DNA of 64,000 bases from Streptomyces fradiae. GTDB lineage: Bacteria; Actinomycetota; Actinomycetes; Streptomycetales; Streptomycetaceae. The position numbers and the translations under genes are program-made. Numbering within the stretch: the stretch's first letter is position 1; every line of letters starts with the position of its first letter. A model generated the notes under the pieces. The model saw only the letters and a list, made by a program, of their open reading frames with translations, was not told the origin of the DNA and did no database searches. Positions 39,658-47,447 of the stretch are shown here, one piece after another. The stretch is from contig NZ_CP065958.1 in assembly GCF_041270065.1 (NCBI RefSeq), positions 3,596,001 through 3,660,000 of the forward strand. The letters run 5' to 3'.

Positions 39658-40020
39658 ATGCCGAACTCCCCCAGGCTTCCATTGCCCCGGGTCGAGGCCG
39701 AGCTCTCCGCCACGCCCCTGAACGAGCGCCCCCTGACCGCAGACGAGGCCGAGCGGACCGCGAAGGCGTTCCACGTCCTCGCCCATCCGATCCGCCTCCA
39801 GCTCCTGTCCACGATCGCCTCGTTCGAGGAGGGGCAGCCGTGCGTCTGCGCCATCTCCGACGTGGGCGTGTCGGGTCCGACCGTGTCGCACCACCTGAAG
39901 AAGCTCAAGGAGGCCGGCCTGCTCTCCTCCGAGCGACGCGGCACCTGGGTCTACTACCGCTTCGAACCCGCCGTGCTCGCCGCCATGGGCCGCCTGCTGA
40001 TCAAGGCCGCCTCGGAATGA
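39658..40020 (+). CDS. arsR: ArsR-family repressor 2
   Basis: 120 residues from ATG 39658. Same family as repressor 1, with Cys62-x-Cys64 (PCVCAIS) but lacking the N-terminal Cys pair, so its metalloid site may differ. Shares a 98-nt block (39853-39950) with arsR1 (38948-39045) with only two mismatches, covering the recognition helix. Both probably bind the same operators. No gene follows on this strand; the next gene is convergent. Confidence 0.87.
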   Translation: MPNSPRLPLPRVEAELSATPLNERPLTADEAERTAKAFHVLAHPIRLQLLSTIASFEEGQPCVCAISDVGVSGPTVSHHLKKLKEAGLLSSERRGTWVYYRFEPAVLAAMGRLLIKAASE

Positions 40021-40078
40021 CCGCGCCGGCCGCGCCCGCCGGAAGGAGCGGGACGGCCGGGAGCGCACGGCACCGCGA

Positions 40079-41179
40079 CTACCGCCGCGTGGGCACGTGG
40101 GCCGGGGCGGCGAACTTCCTGCGCCAGGCCAGCGACACGTAGACGAGCGCGACCAGGACGGGGACCTCGATGAGCGGGCCGACGACGCCGGACAGGGCCT
40201 GACCGCTGGTGACGCCGAAGGTGGCGATGGCGACGGCGATGGCGAGCTCGAAGTTGTTGCCGGCGGCGGTGAAGGCGAGGGTGGCGGTGCGGTCGTAGTG
40301 CAGGCCGATCGCCTTGCCGAGGGCGAAGGTGCCGAACCACATCACGGCGAAGTACACGAGGAGCGGAAGCGCAATGCGGGCCACGTCGAGGGGCTGCGAG
40401 GTGATCGTCTTCCCCTGTAGAGCGAAGAGGATGACGATCGTGAACAGCAGCCCGTACAGGGCCCAGGGGCCGATCTTCGGCAGGAACTTCACCTCGTAGG
40501 ACTCCCGGCCGAGCCTCTTCTCGCCGATGCGGCGGGTGAGGAAGCCGGCGAGCAGCGGGATGCCGAGGAAGATGACGACGTTGAGGGCGATCTTCCACAT
40601 GGAGATGTCGAGGGTCTCGCCCTCGCCGAGGCCCAGCCACCCGGGCAGGATGTCGAGGTAGAACCAGCCCAGCAGGCCGAAGGCCAGGACCTGGAAGACG
40701 CTGTTGAGGGCGACGAGGACGGCGGCGGCCTCGCGGTCTCCGCAGGCGAGGTCGTTCCAGATGATCACCATGGCGATGCAGCGGGCGAGGCCCACGATGA
40801 TCAGGCCGGTGCGGTACTCGGGCAGGTCCGCCAGGAAGATCCAGGCAAGGGCGAACATGACCGCGGGGCCGAGGACCCAGTTGATCACCAGCGACGAGAC
40901 CATCAGCTTGCGGTCGCCGGTGACGGTGTCGAGCTTGTCGTAGCGGACCTTCGCGAGCACCGGATACATCATGATCAGCAGGCCGACCGCGATCGGCAGC
41001 GAGACACCGCCGACCTCGACCTTCGCCAGAGCATCGTTCAGCCCCGGGATCAGCCGGCCGAGCCCCAGGCCGAGCGCCATGGCGAGCAGGATCCAGACGG
41101 CGAGGAAGCGGTCGAGCGTCGACAGCTTCGCGACCACCGACTGTTCTTCGGCAGCGGTCACGGGAGCGGGTGGAGTCAC
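40079..41179 (-). CDS. acr3: ACR3-family arsenite efflux permease
   Basis: 366 residues with ten hydrophobic segments. ACR3 signatures: the helix 4 segment GLARCIAMVIIWNDLACGD with the conserved Cys needed for arsenite transport, VALNSVFQVLAF, and FTAAGNNFELAIAVAIATFG. Exports As(III) using the proton gradient. GTG or ATG start overlaps the arsR3 stop by four bases, so repressor and pump are co-translated. Confidence 0.94.
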   Translation of the reverse strand: MTPPAPVTAAEEQSVVAKLSTLDRFLAVWILLAMALGLGLGRLIPGLNDALAKVEVGGVSLPIAVGLLIMMYPVLAKVRYDKLDTVTGDRKLMVSSLVINWVLGPAVMFALAWIFLADLPEYRTGLIIVGLARCIAMVIIWNDLACGDREAAAVLVALNSVFQVLAFGLLGWFYLDILPGWLGLGEGETLDISMWKIALNVVIFLGIPLLAGFLTRRIGEKRLGRESYEVKFLPKIGPWALYGLLFTIVILFALQGKTITSQPLDVARIALPLLVYFAVMWFGTFALGKAIGLHYDRTATLAFTAAGNNFELAIAVAIATFGVTSGQALSGVVGPLIEVPVLVALVYVSLAWRRKFAAPAHVPTRR

Positions 41180-41484
41180 GGACAGGCCCTCTTGTTCTCG
41201 GCGGCGTTACGGGCGGACTCGGCCAGCTCGGCCAACTGGCCGGCGAGCTGCTCGATGACGTCCGGCTTGAGCCGGTAGTACGTGAACCGGCCGCAGGGCT
41301 CGGTCTCGACGACCCCGGCCTCGCGCAGGACTCTCAGGTGGTTGGAGAGGTTGGTCTGCTTGGCACCGGTCTCCTCCACGAGGTGGGTGGTGCACAGCGT
41401 CTCGCGGGCTAGCAGGGTCACGATCCGGAGGCGCAGGGGGTCGCCCAGCACCCGAATCAGATCAGTGTCGACTGACGTCATCAT
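41176..41484 (-). CDS. arsR: ArsR-family repressor 3
   Basis: 102 residues, start ATG 41484 (a second ATG at 41481). Compact winged helix with KQTNLSNHLRVLREAGVVETE. Cysteines at ETLCTTHLV, EPCGRF and the C-terminal RACP could form the As(III) site, an arrangement different from repressors 1 and 2. It is unrelated at DNA level to those two and directly precedes the efflux pump, so it is the likely pump regulator. Confidence 0.88.
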   Translation of the reverse strand: MMTSVDTDLIRVLGDPLRLRIVTLLARETLCTTHLVEETGAKQTNLSNHLRVLREAGVVETEPCGRFTYYRLKPDVIEQLAGQLAELAESARNAAENKRACP

Positions 41485-41515
41485 GGACTGATACTCTCAC
41501 ATCAGTCGACACTGA
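41462..41515. promoter_or_regulatory. Pair of mutually reverse-complementary operator-like 14-mers at arsR3
   Basis: TCAGTGTCGACTGA (41462-41475, inside the arsR3 5' end) and its exact reverse complement TCAGTCGACACTGA (41502-41515) flank the start codon. Each is itself an imperfect palindrome around GTCGAC. Likely repressor sites for the leftward arsR3-acr3 unit and the rightward arsC-trxB unit. Confidence 0.6.
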
Positions 41516-41754
41516 CACCAGTTCGTACTGACATCTTGGGCTGACTTATGGCCGTCGAAGGAGGCCCCTGCCATGACCGCCTCCTCGCAGCCGGCCGCCT
41601 GCGGCCATCACGGCCCGGCCGGACCGTTACCCGACCTGCCGGACACCGGCGTCGCCGTGCGTCCGCAGCGGCCTCGACACCCGCGTCACCGCACTGCCAT
41701 GCCACCGGCCTCGGCACGTGATCCCTTGCACGACCGCACCAAAGGAACGCCCTC

Positions 41755-42171
41755 ATGCCTGCCTCGCTCGCCTCCGTCCTGTTCGTCTGCGTCCACAACG
41801 CCGGCCGTTCCCAGATGGCCGCCGGATTCCTCTCCGACCGCGCCGGCGACCGCATCGAGGTCCGCTCCGCGGGCTCCCTCCCCGCCGATCAGATCAACCC
41901 GGCCGCCGTGGAAGCCATGGCCGAACTCGGCATCGACATCGCCGGCCAGGCCCCCAAGATCCTCACCACCGAGGCCGTCCAGGCGTCCGACTACGTCATC
42001 ACCATGGGCTGCGGCGACGCCTGCCCGATCTTCCCCGGCAAGAAGTACCTCAACTGGGAGCTGGAAGACCCCGACGGCAAGAGCGTCGAGGCCGTCCGTC
42101 CCATCCGCGACGAGATCAGGACCCGCATCGAGTCCCTGATCGCCGAGATCGACGCCACGCAGGAGGCATGA
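41755..42171 (+). CDS. arsC: Arsenate reductase, thioredoxin-coupled (ArsC, LMW phosphatase type)
   Basis: 138 residues. The phosphatase-like loop is CVHNAGRS (nucleophile Cys12, Arg18). Further cysteines Cys86 and Cys90 in MGCGDACPIF correspond to the relay pair of S. aureus pI258 ArsC. Reduces As(V) to As(III) for export by the ACR3 pump. Followed after 4 nt by thioredoxin reductase, which supplies reducing power through a thioredoxin encoded elsewhere. The 180 nt before the ATG carry a GGAGG-preceded small frame (41573) of doubtful reality. Confidence 0.93.
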   Translation: MPASLASVLFVCVHNAGRSQMAAGFLSDRAGDRIEVRSAGSLPADQINPAAVEAMAELGIDIAGQAPKILTTEAVQASDYVITMGCGDACPIFPGKKYLNWELEDPDGKSVEAVRPIRDEIRTRIESLIAEIDATQEA

Positions 42172-42175
42172 CCCC

Positions 42176-43144
42176 GTGACCGACACCCCCGCCGCCACCG
42201 ACGACGTCCGCGAGGTCATCGTCATAGGCTCCGGCCCCGCCGGATACACCGCCGCGCTCTACACGGCCCGCGCCCAGCTCAAGCCGCTGCTCTTCGGCAG
42301 CTCGATCTTCGTCGGCGGCTCGCTCACCACGACCACCGAGGTCGAGAACTTCCCCGGCTTCCCGACCGGCATCGACGGCCCCGACCTCATGGACAACATG
42401 CGGGCCCAGGCCGAGAAGTTCGGCGCCGAGATGATCGACGACGACATCGTCGAGGTGGACCTCACCGGCGACATCAAGCGGCTGACCGACTCCGCCGGCA
42501 CCGTCCACCGCGCGAAGACCGTGATCATCGCCACCGGCTCCGGCTACCGCAAGCTCGGCCTCCCCAAGGAGGACGAACTGTCCGGCCGCGGGGTGTCCTG
42601 GTGCGCCACCTGCGACGGGTTCTTCTTCCGCGACCGCGACATCGTCGTGGTCGGCGGCGGCGACACCGCCATGGAGGAAGCCACCTTCCTCACCCGCTTC
42701 GCCCGCTCCGTCACCGTCGTCCACCGCCGCTCCACCCTGCGCGCCTCCCAGGTCATGCAGAACCGCGCGTTCGCCGACGACAAGATCTCCTTCGCCTTCG
42801 ACAGCGAGATCGCCGAACTCAAGGAAGAGAACGGCATGCTCGCCGGCGTCGTCCTCCGCGATGTCATCACCGGCAAGACCCGCGACCTCGACGCCACCGG
42901 CCTGTTCATCGCCATCGGCCACGACCCGCGCACCGAACTCTTCACCAGCCAGATCGACCTCGACAGCGAGGGCTACATCAAGGTGGAGTCCCCCTCGACG
43001 CGCACGAACCTCCCCGGCGTCTTCGCCGCCGGCGACGTCGTCGACCACACCTACCGCCAGGCCATCACCGCCGCCGCCAGCGGCTGCCAGGCCGCCCTCG
43101 ACACCGAACGCCACCTGGCGGCGCTGGCGCACACCGGCCGGTGA
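42176..43144 (+). CDS. trxB: Thioredoxin reductase
   Basis: 322 residues, GTG start. FAD-binding motif VIVIGSGPAGYTAALYTARA, redox-active CATC (Cys143, Cys146), NADPH-binding VVVGGGDTAMEEA and the C-terminal FAD motif GVFAAGDVVDHTYRQAITAA. Forms an arsC-trxB unit. This is an island-borne extra copy; the housekeeping trxB of Streptomyces lies near the origin. Ends 20 bp before the right repeat. Confidence 0.94.
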   Translation: MTDTPAATDDVREVIVIGSGPAGYTAALYTARAQLKPLLFGSSIFVGGSLTTTTEVENFPGFPTGIDGPDLMDNMRAQAEKFGAEMIDDDIVEVDLTGDIKRLTDSAGTVHRAKTVIIATGSGYRKLGLPKEDELSGRGVSWCATCDGFFFRDRDIVVVGGGDTAMEEATFLTRFARSVTVVHRRSTLRASQVMQNRAFADDKISFAFDSEIAELKEENGMLAGVVLRDVITGKTRDLDATGLFIAIGHDPRTELFTSQIDLDSEGYIKVESPSTRTNLPGVFAAGDVVDHTYRQAITAAASGCQAALDTERHLAALAHTGR

Positions 43145-43163
43145 CGATCCGGACCGAACGTCA

Positions 43164-43266
43164 TTCGGGACGCAGAGGTCGTGGGTTCAAATCCCGCCAC
43201 CCCGACAGCCGCAAGACCAGGTCAGGGGCCTGAGCCGAGACATCGGATCAGGCCCCTGAGTGGTTT
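43164..43266 (+). repeat. Right direct repeat (att-like) of the ars island
   Basis: Second copy of the tRNA-Pro 3' half plus terminator, beginning at TTCGGGACG. The 5' half of the tRNA is absent, so it is not a functional tRNA. The terminator hairpin (43222-43259) keeps one mismatch and could end trxB transcription. Confidence 0.93.
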
Positions 43267-43352
43267 CCGGGGTGAATCGCCGAGGCGAGTCTCCAGAGGC
43301 GGGGGCCGACCCGGGGCGTGGGCGGGTCGGGTCGGGTCGGCTTTCGCTCTGG

Positions 43353-44045
43353 TCAGTGCAGGTTGATGGTCCGGAGGGCCGTGGGGAGGTCCGCGCGGTA
43401 GGGGATCAGGCCGAAACGGCGGTGTCTGATGGTGGCGGCGACGGTCACGTGGGCCTGGACGGGGGCGCCGGCGGCGGCTTTGACGATCATCGTGAAGGTC
43501 TCGTCGCCGATGAGGGGGCGGCGGCCCGTCGCCTGGAGGCGCCACTCGGGGTCGCTGTCCCTTTCCCCCATTCCGATGACGGAGATGTCCTCACGGCCCT
43601 GGCCCGGTGTGAGTTCGAGGGTGGTCTCGACGATCGCGAGACTGGCGCTGAGCGCGATGGAGCCGGACCGTTCGACCGGGTGGGAGCGCTTCTTGGGGGA
43701 GATCGACCAGGCGATCGGCTGTCGGTCGGCGGGCTCGTAGGGGGACTCCAGGAGGACGCCGACCGCCGCGTCGGCGAACGGATCGCCGTTCCCCGGGGGG
43801 CGGAACGCGCAGGTGAGGCTGAGGAGGAAGTAGGCGCTGTGCGGCGCTTCCGCCGTCAGGAAGCCGAGCCACTCCGCCTCGCTCCCGGCCGCCTCCTCCG
43901 CCGTCAGCGGATGGACGACGGCCGCGCTGAGCGACACCCGTCCCTCGATACGGGGCTGGGGAGCGGGTGACTGGAGCCTGGGCACGGCCACCAGGTCGAT
44001 CTCGTGGAGCGGCGGCACGGGCAGGGGCAGTTCAAGAAGGGTCAC
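43353..44045 (-). CDS. Hypothetical protein coupled to the CHAT protease
   Basis: 230 residues from GTG 44045, which overlaps the CHAT gene stop (GTGA). I do not recognise a family. Predicted mostly beta, with alternating hydrophobic strands (SAYFLLSLTCAFRPPG, SIALSASLAIVETTLELTP, VQAHVTVAATIRHR); no signal peptide or membrane helix; starts LLELPLPVPPLHEIDLVAV. Strict translational coupling to a caspase-like protease suggests it is the protease's partner or substrate. The leftmost gene of the module, ending 86 bp from the island's right repeat. Confidence 0.65.
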   Translation of the reverse strand: MTLLELPLPVPPLHEIDLVAVPRLQSPAPQPRIEGRVSLSAAVVHPLTAEEAAGSEAEWLGFLTAEAPHSAYFLLSLTCAFRPPGNGDPFADAAVGVLLESPYEPADRQPIAWSISPKKRSHPVERSGSIALSASLAIVETTLELTPGQGREDISVIGMGERDSDPEWRLQATGRRPLIGDETFTMIVKAAAGAPVQAHVTVAATIRHRRFGLIPYRADLPTALRTINLH

Positions 44046-47000
44046 GTGGCAGCTCCGTGGTTCGCGTTCGACTGGCGCCAGTCGCCGATGAAACAGAACG
44101 AGCCCCAGTCCCGGTAGGCCGGGTGGCGGCCTCGGACGGCCGTCTGGGCGGCGCGGAAGGCGGCCCGCCGGTCGTCCGGCGTCCGTGCGAGGTGCTCGTA
44201 AAGGGTCCCGAAGAAATCCGTGGCCACCTGGGGGTGGACCGGCCACAGGCAGCCGATGACGGCCGAGGCCCCGGCGGACAGGAAGGCGGCGGGCAGGCCG
44301 CGCAGGTTGTCGTTGACGTCGAAACGCCCCAGGGCGGACTCGCAGGAGCTCATCGTCACGAGTTCGACGCCCCGCAGGTCCGCCCGGAGGATGTCGTGGG
44401 CGAAGACGCGCCCGTCGTTGTCCGGATCCGGCGACAGGAACAGGCACTGGTACCAGGAAGCCCACTCGTTGTGCGCGCCGTGCGCGGCCACGTGGACGTA
44501 CCGCGCGCCGGGGAGTTCGGCGAGGAGCCGTCGCGGTGTCGCCGCGGCCCCCAGCACGGCACGGCCGCCCATCGCCGCGGCGACCCGGGCGGCATGTGTC
44601 TCCAGGTCGTCCTGGGCGGGGAAACCGTGCGGGGCGCCTCCGGCGCCGGACGCGAAGGCGAGAAGTCCCCGCCCAGGGGCCCGCGGACCGCCGGGTGCGG
44701 GCGAACTGCCGGGTGACGGCGGCCGGAGGAAACCCAGGCTCGGCACCTGCGTGACGGTCCAGTCGTCGGCGAGCGGACGGCCGTCGACATCGAGCAGGTG
44801 GTAAGGGACGTAATGCAAGGGGCCGTTGGGCCAGATGCAGAGATGGCGCTTCCCCTGGGCCCGCCAGTCGTCGAGGGCGGTGGTGAAGGCCGCCAGATGC
44901 GTGACGCCGTCCTGCCGGAGCCGCTCCTGCGCCTGCCGGCCGACCTGGCGGTGCAGCGGGTCCGCGACGACGGCCTGCCGTAGCTCGGCGACGTGGAACG
45001 CCACCGGGTGGGCGGAGAGGGTGTGCCCCGCCTTCGTGAAGCGGATGAGCCCGGCTTCGAAATCGGAGAGGATCACGGTGTGGTGCCGCATGTCGTCGCG
45101 GGTCACCGCGAGGCCGGAGAGCGAGGCCACCGGCGCGTCGGACCCGGCCCGGCGCGTGTGGGCCAGGAAGAGCGAGAGCAGCACCGTGTCCTCGGGGAGG
45201 AGCGCCTGCAGCTCGTCGGGGAACATCACCGGAATGCCGTCCGCGGGCGCCTCGGCCACGAGTTCCTGGCTGATCCACCGGTCCGCGGCACGCTGTGCGT
45301 TGCGGCGCAGCGTCTGGGCGTCGCTGCCGGGCTCCGATTCGCCGGTGGCCACGTAGAAGAGCATGGCCTCGTCGGCGCCCGGGAGTTCGGGCTCGCCGAG
45401 CGGTTCAGGCGGGAACGATGGCGCCGACGACGGTGCCAGCGACGGTGACTCGTCCGCGCGGATACGGGCGAGAAGGCGCGAGAGCCGTTCGGAGGGTGCG
45501 AACGGGCCGGGCCGTCCGGTGCGGAACGTGAAGTCGACGCCCTTGGCGGCCTGATGGATCGCCAGCATCAGACCGTACGAGAGGGTGGGGCCGCTCAGCG
45601 CGAGGACCAACTGCTGGTAGAGATCGCGCAGTTTCCAGCCGATGACCTCGTCGAACCCGCCCCGGAGCCATGCGGAGGCGGGAATCAGCGCGGCCACGGC
45701 CGCGCCGGCATCGTGCGCGTCGGCCGCCTGCACGCTGCGCAGTGCGGCGTCGAGGCTGTTCAGCGCCAGATCGAGCTGGCCGCACAGCGCGTAGGAGGCG
45801 AGCGCGTCGGCGAAGTGGCGGGCGGCGAGGGCCTCCTGTCCCGCCGGGGTGCCGAGGCCCGTCTCGTACGAGAGCGTCGCGTCCAGATAGTCCAGTGCGG
45901 GACCACACCGTCGGCGCAGCTCCGGCGCCAGCTCCCGCGCCTCCGCCGTCAGAGCGCGGCCGATGTGCTCCTCGCCGCTCCCGCGGGCATGTGCCGCCAG
46001 ATGGACGAGGGTTGCCGCGCGCTCCTCGGGTGACCAGCCCTCTTCGTCAGCGCGTTCGGCGATCAGGTCCGCGGCCTCCGCCACGCGGATCCGGCCCGCG
46101 AAACAGCCCAGGCGTTCGCCCGCGAGACAGTGCACTTCGCTGGCCCAGCGGCGCCGGCGGTACGCGTCCCCGGGCAGTTCGGGCAGCTCGCGGTCGGCGG
46201 CCTGGAGGAGCTGGAACTCCAGATCGGGCCGGCGGGCCTCCTCGGCCAGGGTGAGCGCCTCGGAGAAGACGCCCGCGGCCTCCTGCGCCCCCTGCCGGGC
46301 CCGGATGGCGGCCAGCGGCAGCGGCAGCAGGTCCTGGAGGTCGGCGGGCAGCGAGAGCTCACCGAGCAGATGCAGGATCCTCAGCAGGTAGAGGAGGGTG
46401 AGCGGGTCCTGCACGGGATCCAGCAGGTCGAACGCCTCGCGGGCCAGGGCCCGGATCTCCTCGTCGTACGACTCCTGCCGAAGACCGGCGACCATGGTCA
46501 GAGCCTCGGCCAGCGCCTTGAGGACCCGCGCCCGTTCGTGCCCGCGCGACAGCTCGACGGCCTCGCGCAGATAGCCGACGCCTTCCTCGATGGCGGCCAG
46601 GGGAGGCGGCATCTCCGCGGTCTCCGACGGGAGGGAGTCGTCGGGGTGGACGGCACGGTGCCGGGCTCTGCGTTCACGCCACAGGGCGTGCGCCGACTGG
46701 AAGGTCAGTCCCGCCATGCCTCCCAGATACGGGGTGACGCGCAGCAGACCCGCGGCGAACAGCGTCTCGGCGAGTTCGGCGACGTTCTCGGCGTCCTTGG
46801 CGTCTTTGGCGTCCTTGGCGTCCTTGGCGTCATCGGCCGCCTCGGCGCGGCCGCCGGCACGGAGAACGGCGATCTGTTCGTCCGCCACCGCGCAGGCCCG
46901 GCGGAACAGCAGCCCGTCCGCCACGTCCACCAGGGCGAGGCGCGCCGCCTCGACATAGGCGTCGGCCGCCCACCACCACGGCGTTCCCTGCCGGGCGCCC

Positions 47001-47302
47001 CAGCGGGACCGCGCGGCCTCCAGTACAAGGGTGAGCGCCGGCACCGCGTCGCCCGGCGTGCCGGCCCTGACGACGCGTAACGCCCCCAGCACGACCGAGC
47101 CCAGGGCGGCCTCCGAGAGTTCGAGGGCGGGGTCCCGCACGCGGCGCAGGGCCTCGTCCTCGGTCAGTACACGCGACGTGAACCGGCGGGCGAGGTCGAG
47201 CAGGGCTTCGGCCTGGCGTCGGACCTCGGGGTTCTCGGGTTTTTCGGGGATCTCGGGCTGGGCCGGTCCCTCGTCCCCGGTCCCGCGGCGCGCGTCTGTC
47301 AC
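44042..47302 (-). CDS. CHAT-domain (caspase-like) protease with N-terminal helical repeats
   Basis: 1086 residues from GTG 47302, preferred because GGGGGGA precedes it; ATG 47314 is an alternative. Residues ~30-700 are alpha-helical, TPR-like repeats, interrupted by a KDA x4 stretch encoded by 9-bp repeats (46792-46835). The C-terminal ~330 residues are a CHAT domain with the catalytic dyad His941 (HVAAHGAHNEW) and Cys987 (VTMSSCESALGRF), both intact. Typical CHAT landmarks LCIWPNGPLHYVPYHLL and AGASAVIGCLWPV are present. CHAT proteases act in separase and in bacterial conflict systems where they cleave a neighbouring partner. Divergent from a Ser/Thr kinase gene. Confidence 0.85.
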   Translation of the reverse strand: MTDARRGTGDEGPAQPEIPEKPENPEVRRQAEALLDLARRFTSRVLTEDEALRRVRDPALELSEAALGSVVLGALRVVRAGTPGDAVPALTLVLEAARSRWGARQGTPWWWAADAYVEAARLALVDVADGLLFRRACAVADEQIAVLRAGGRAEAADDAKDAKDAKDAKDAENVAELAETLFAAGLLRVTPYLGGMAGLTFQSAHALWRERRARHRAVHPDDSLPSETAEMPPPLAAIEEGVGYLREAVELSRGHERARVLKALAEALTMVAGLRQESYDEEIRALAREAFDLLDPVQDPLTLLYLLRILHLLGELSLPADLQDLLPLPLAAIRARQGAQEAAGVFSEALTLAEEARRPDLEFQLLQAADRELPELPGDAYRRRRWASEVHCLAGERLGCFAGRIRVAEAADLIAERADEEGWSPEERAATLVHLAAHARGSGEEHIGRALTAEARELAPELRRRCGPALDYLDATLSYETGLGTPAGQEALAARHFADALASYALCGQLDLALNSLDAALRSVQAADAHDAGAAVAALIPASAWLRGGFDEVIGWKLRDLYQQLVLALSGPTLSYGLMLAIHQAAKGVDFTFRTGRPGPFAPSERLSRLLARIRADESPSLAPSSAPSFPPEPLGEPELPGADEAMLFYVATGESEPGSDAQTLRRNAQRAADRWISQELVAEAPADGIPVMFPDELQALLPEDTVLLSLFLAHTRRAGSDAPVASLSGLAVTRDDMRHHTVILSDFEAGLIRFTKAGHTLSAHPVAFHVAELRQAVVADPLHRQVGRQAQERLRQDGVTHLAAFTTALDDWRAQGKRHLCIWPNGPLHYVPYHLLDVDGRPLADDWTVTQVPSLGFLRPPSPGSSPAPGGPRAPGRGLLAFASGAGGAPHGFPAQDDLETHAARVAAAMGGRAVLGAAATPRRLLAELPGARYVHVAAHGAHNEWASWYQCLFLSPDPDNDGRVFAHDILRADLRGVELVTMSSCESALGRFDVNDNLRGLPAAFLSAGASAVIGCLWPVHPQVATDFFGTLYEHLARTPDDRRAAFRAAQTAVRGRHPAYRDWGSFCFIGDWRQSNANHGAAT

Positions 47303-47447
47303 GAATCCCCCCATTCGTCGGAGCACCCATCGTAGTGAAGGCGACCCGAGCTCCCCTGACGGACCGTGTCCCTTGATCCGGACGCGACGCAAGAGCCCTT
47401 CAAAACCCGCTCTACGATGGGGCGTCAAGAAGAAGGGTGGGTCTCAG

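Larger units (their letters stand above)
36128..43266. mobile_element. tRNA-Pro-associated arsenic-resistance island without integrase
   Basis: About 7.1 kb bounded by 103-bp direct repeats derived from the 3' half of tRNA-Pro. The start at the anticodon loop is where many tyrosine integrases cross over. Inside are an ars gene set, an acetyltransferase and a short CGRPT-type hypothetical gene. There is no integrase, excisionase, transfer or replication gene. It could be the remnant of an integrative element that lost its integrase, a non-autonomous island mobilised in trans, or the result of recombination between tRNA-linked repeats. Confidence 0.75.

Noticed and set aside
41573..41757. Small + frame with GGAGG upstream before arsC (MTASSQPAACGHH...)
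   Set aside because: It continues out of frame into arsC and has no recognisable relatives; at most a decayed fragment.
43164..43206. Second tRNA-Pro
   Set aside because: Only the 3' half from the anticodon loop is present; acceptor 5' strand, D-arm and anticodon stem 5' strand are missing.
43353..44045. CHAT partner as a bacterial gasdermin
   Set aside because: Size and neighbour fit, but I see no N-terminal Cys palmitoylation site or recognisable gasdermin sequence; left as unknown pending structure prediction.
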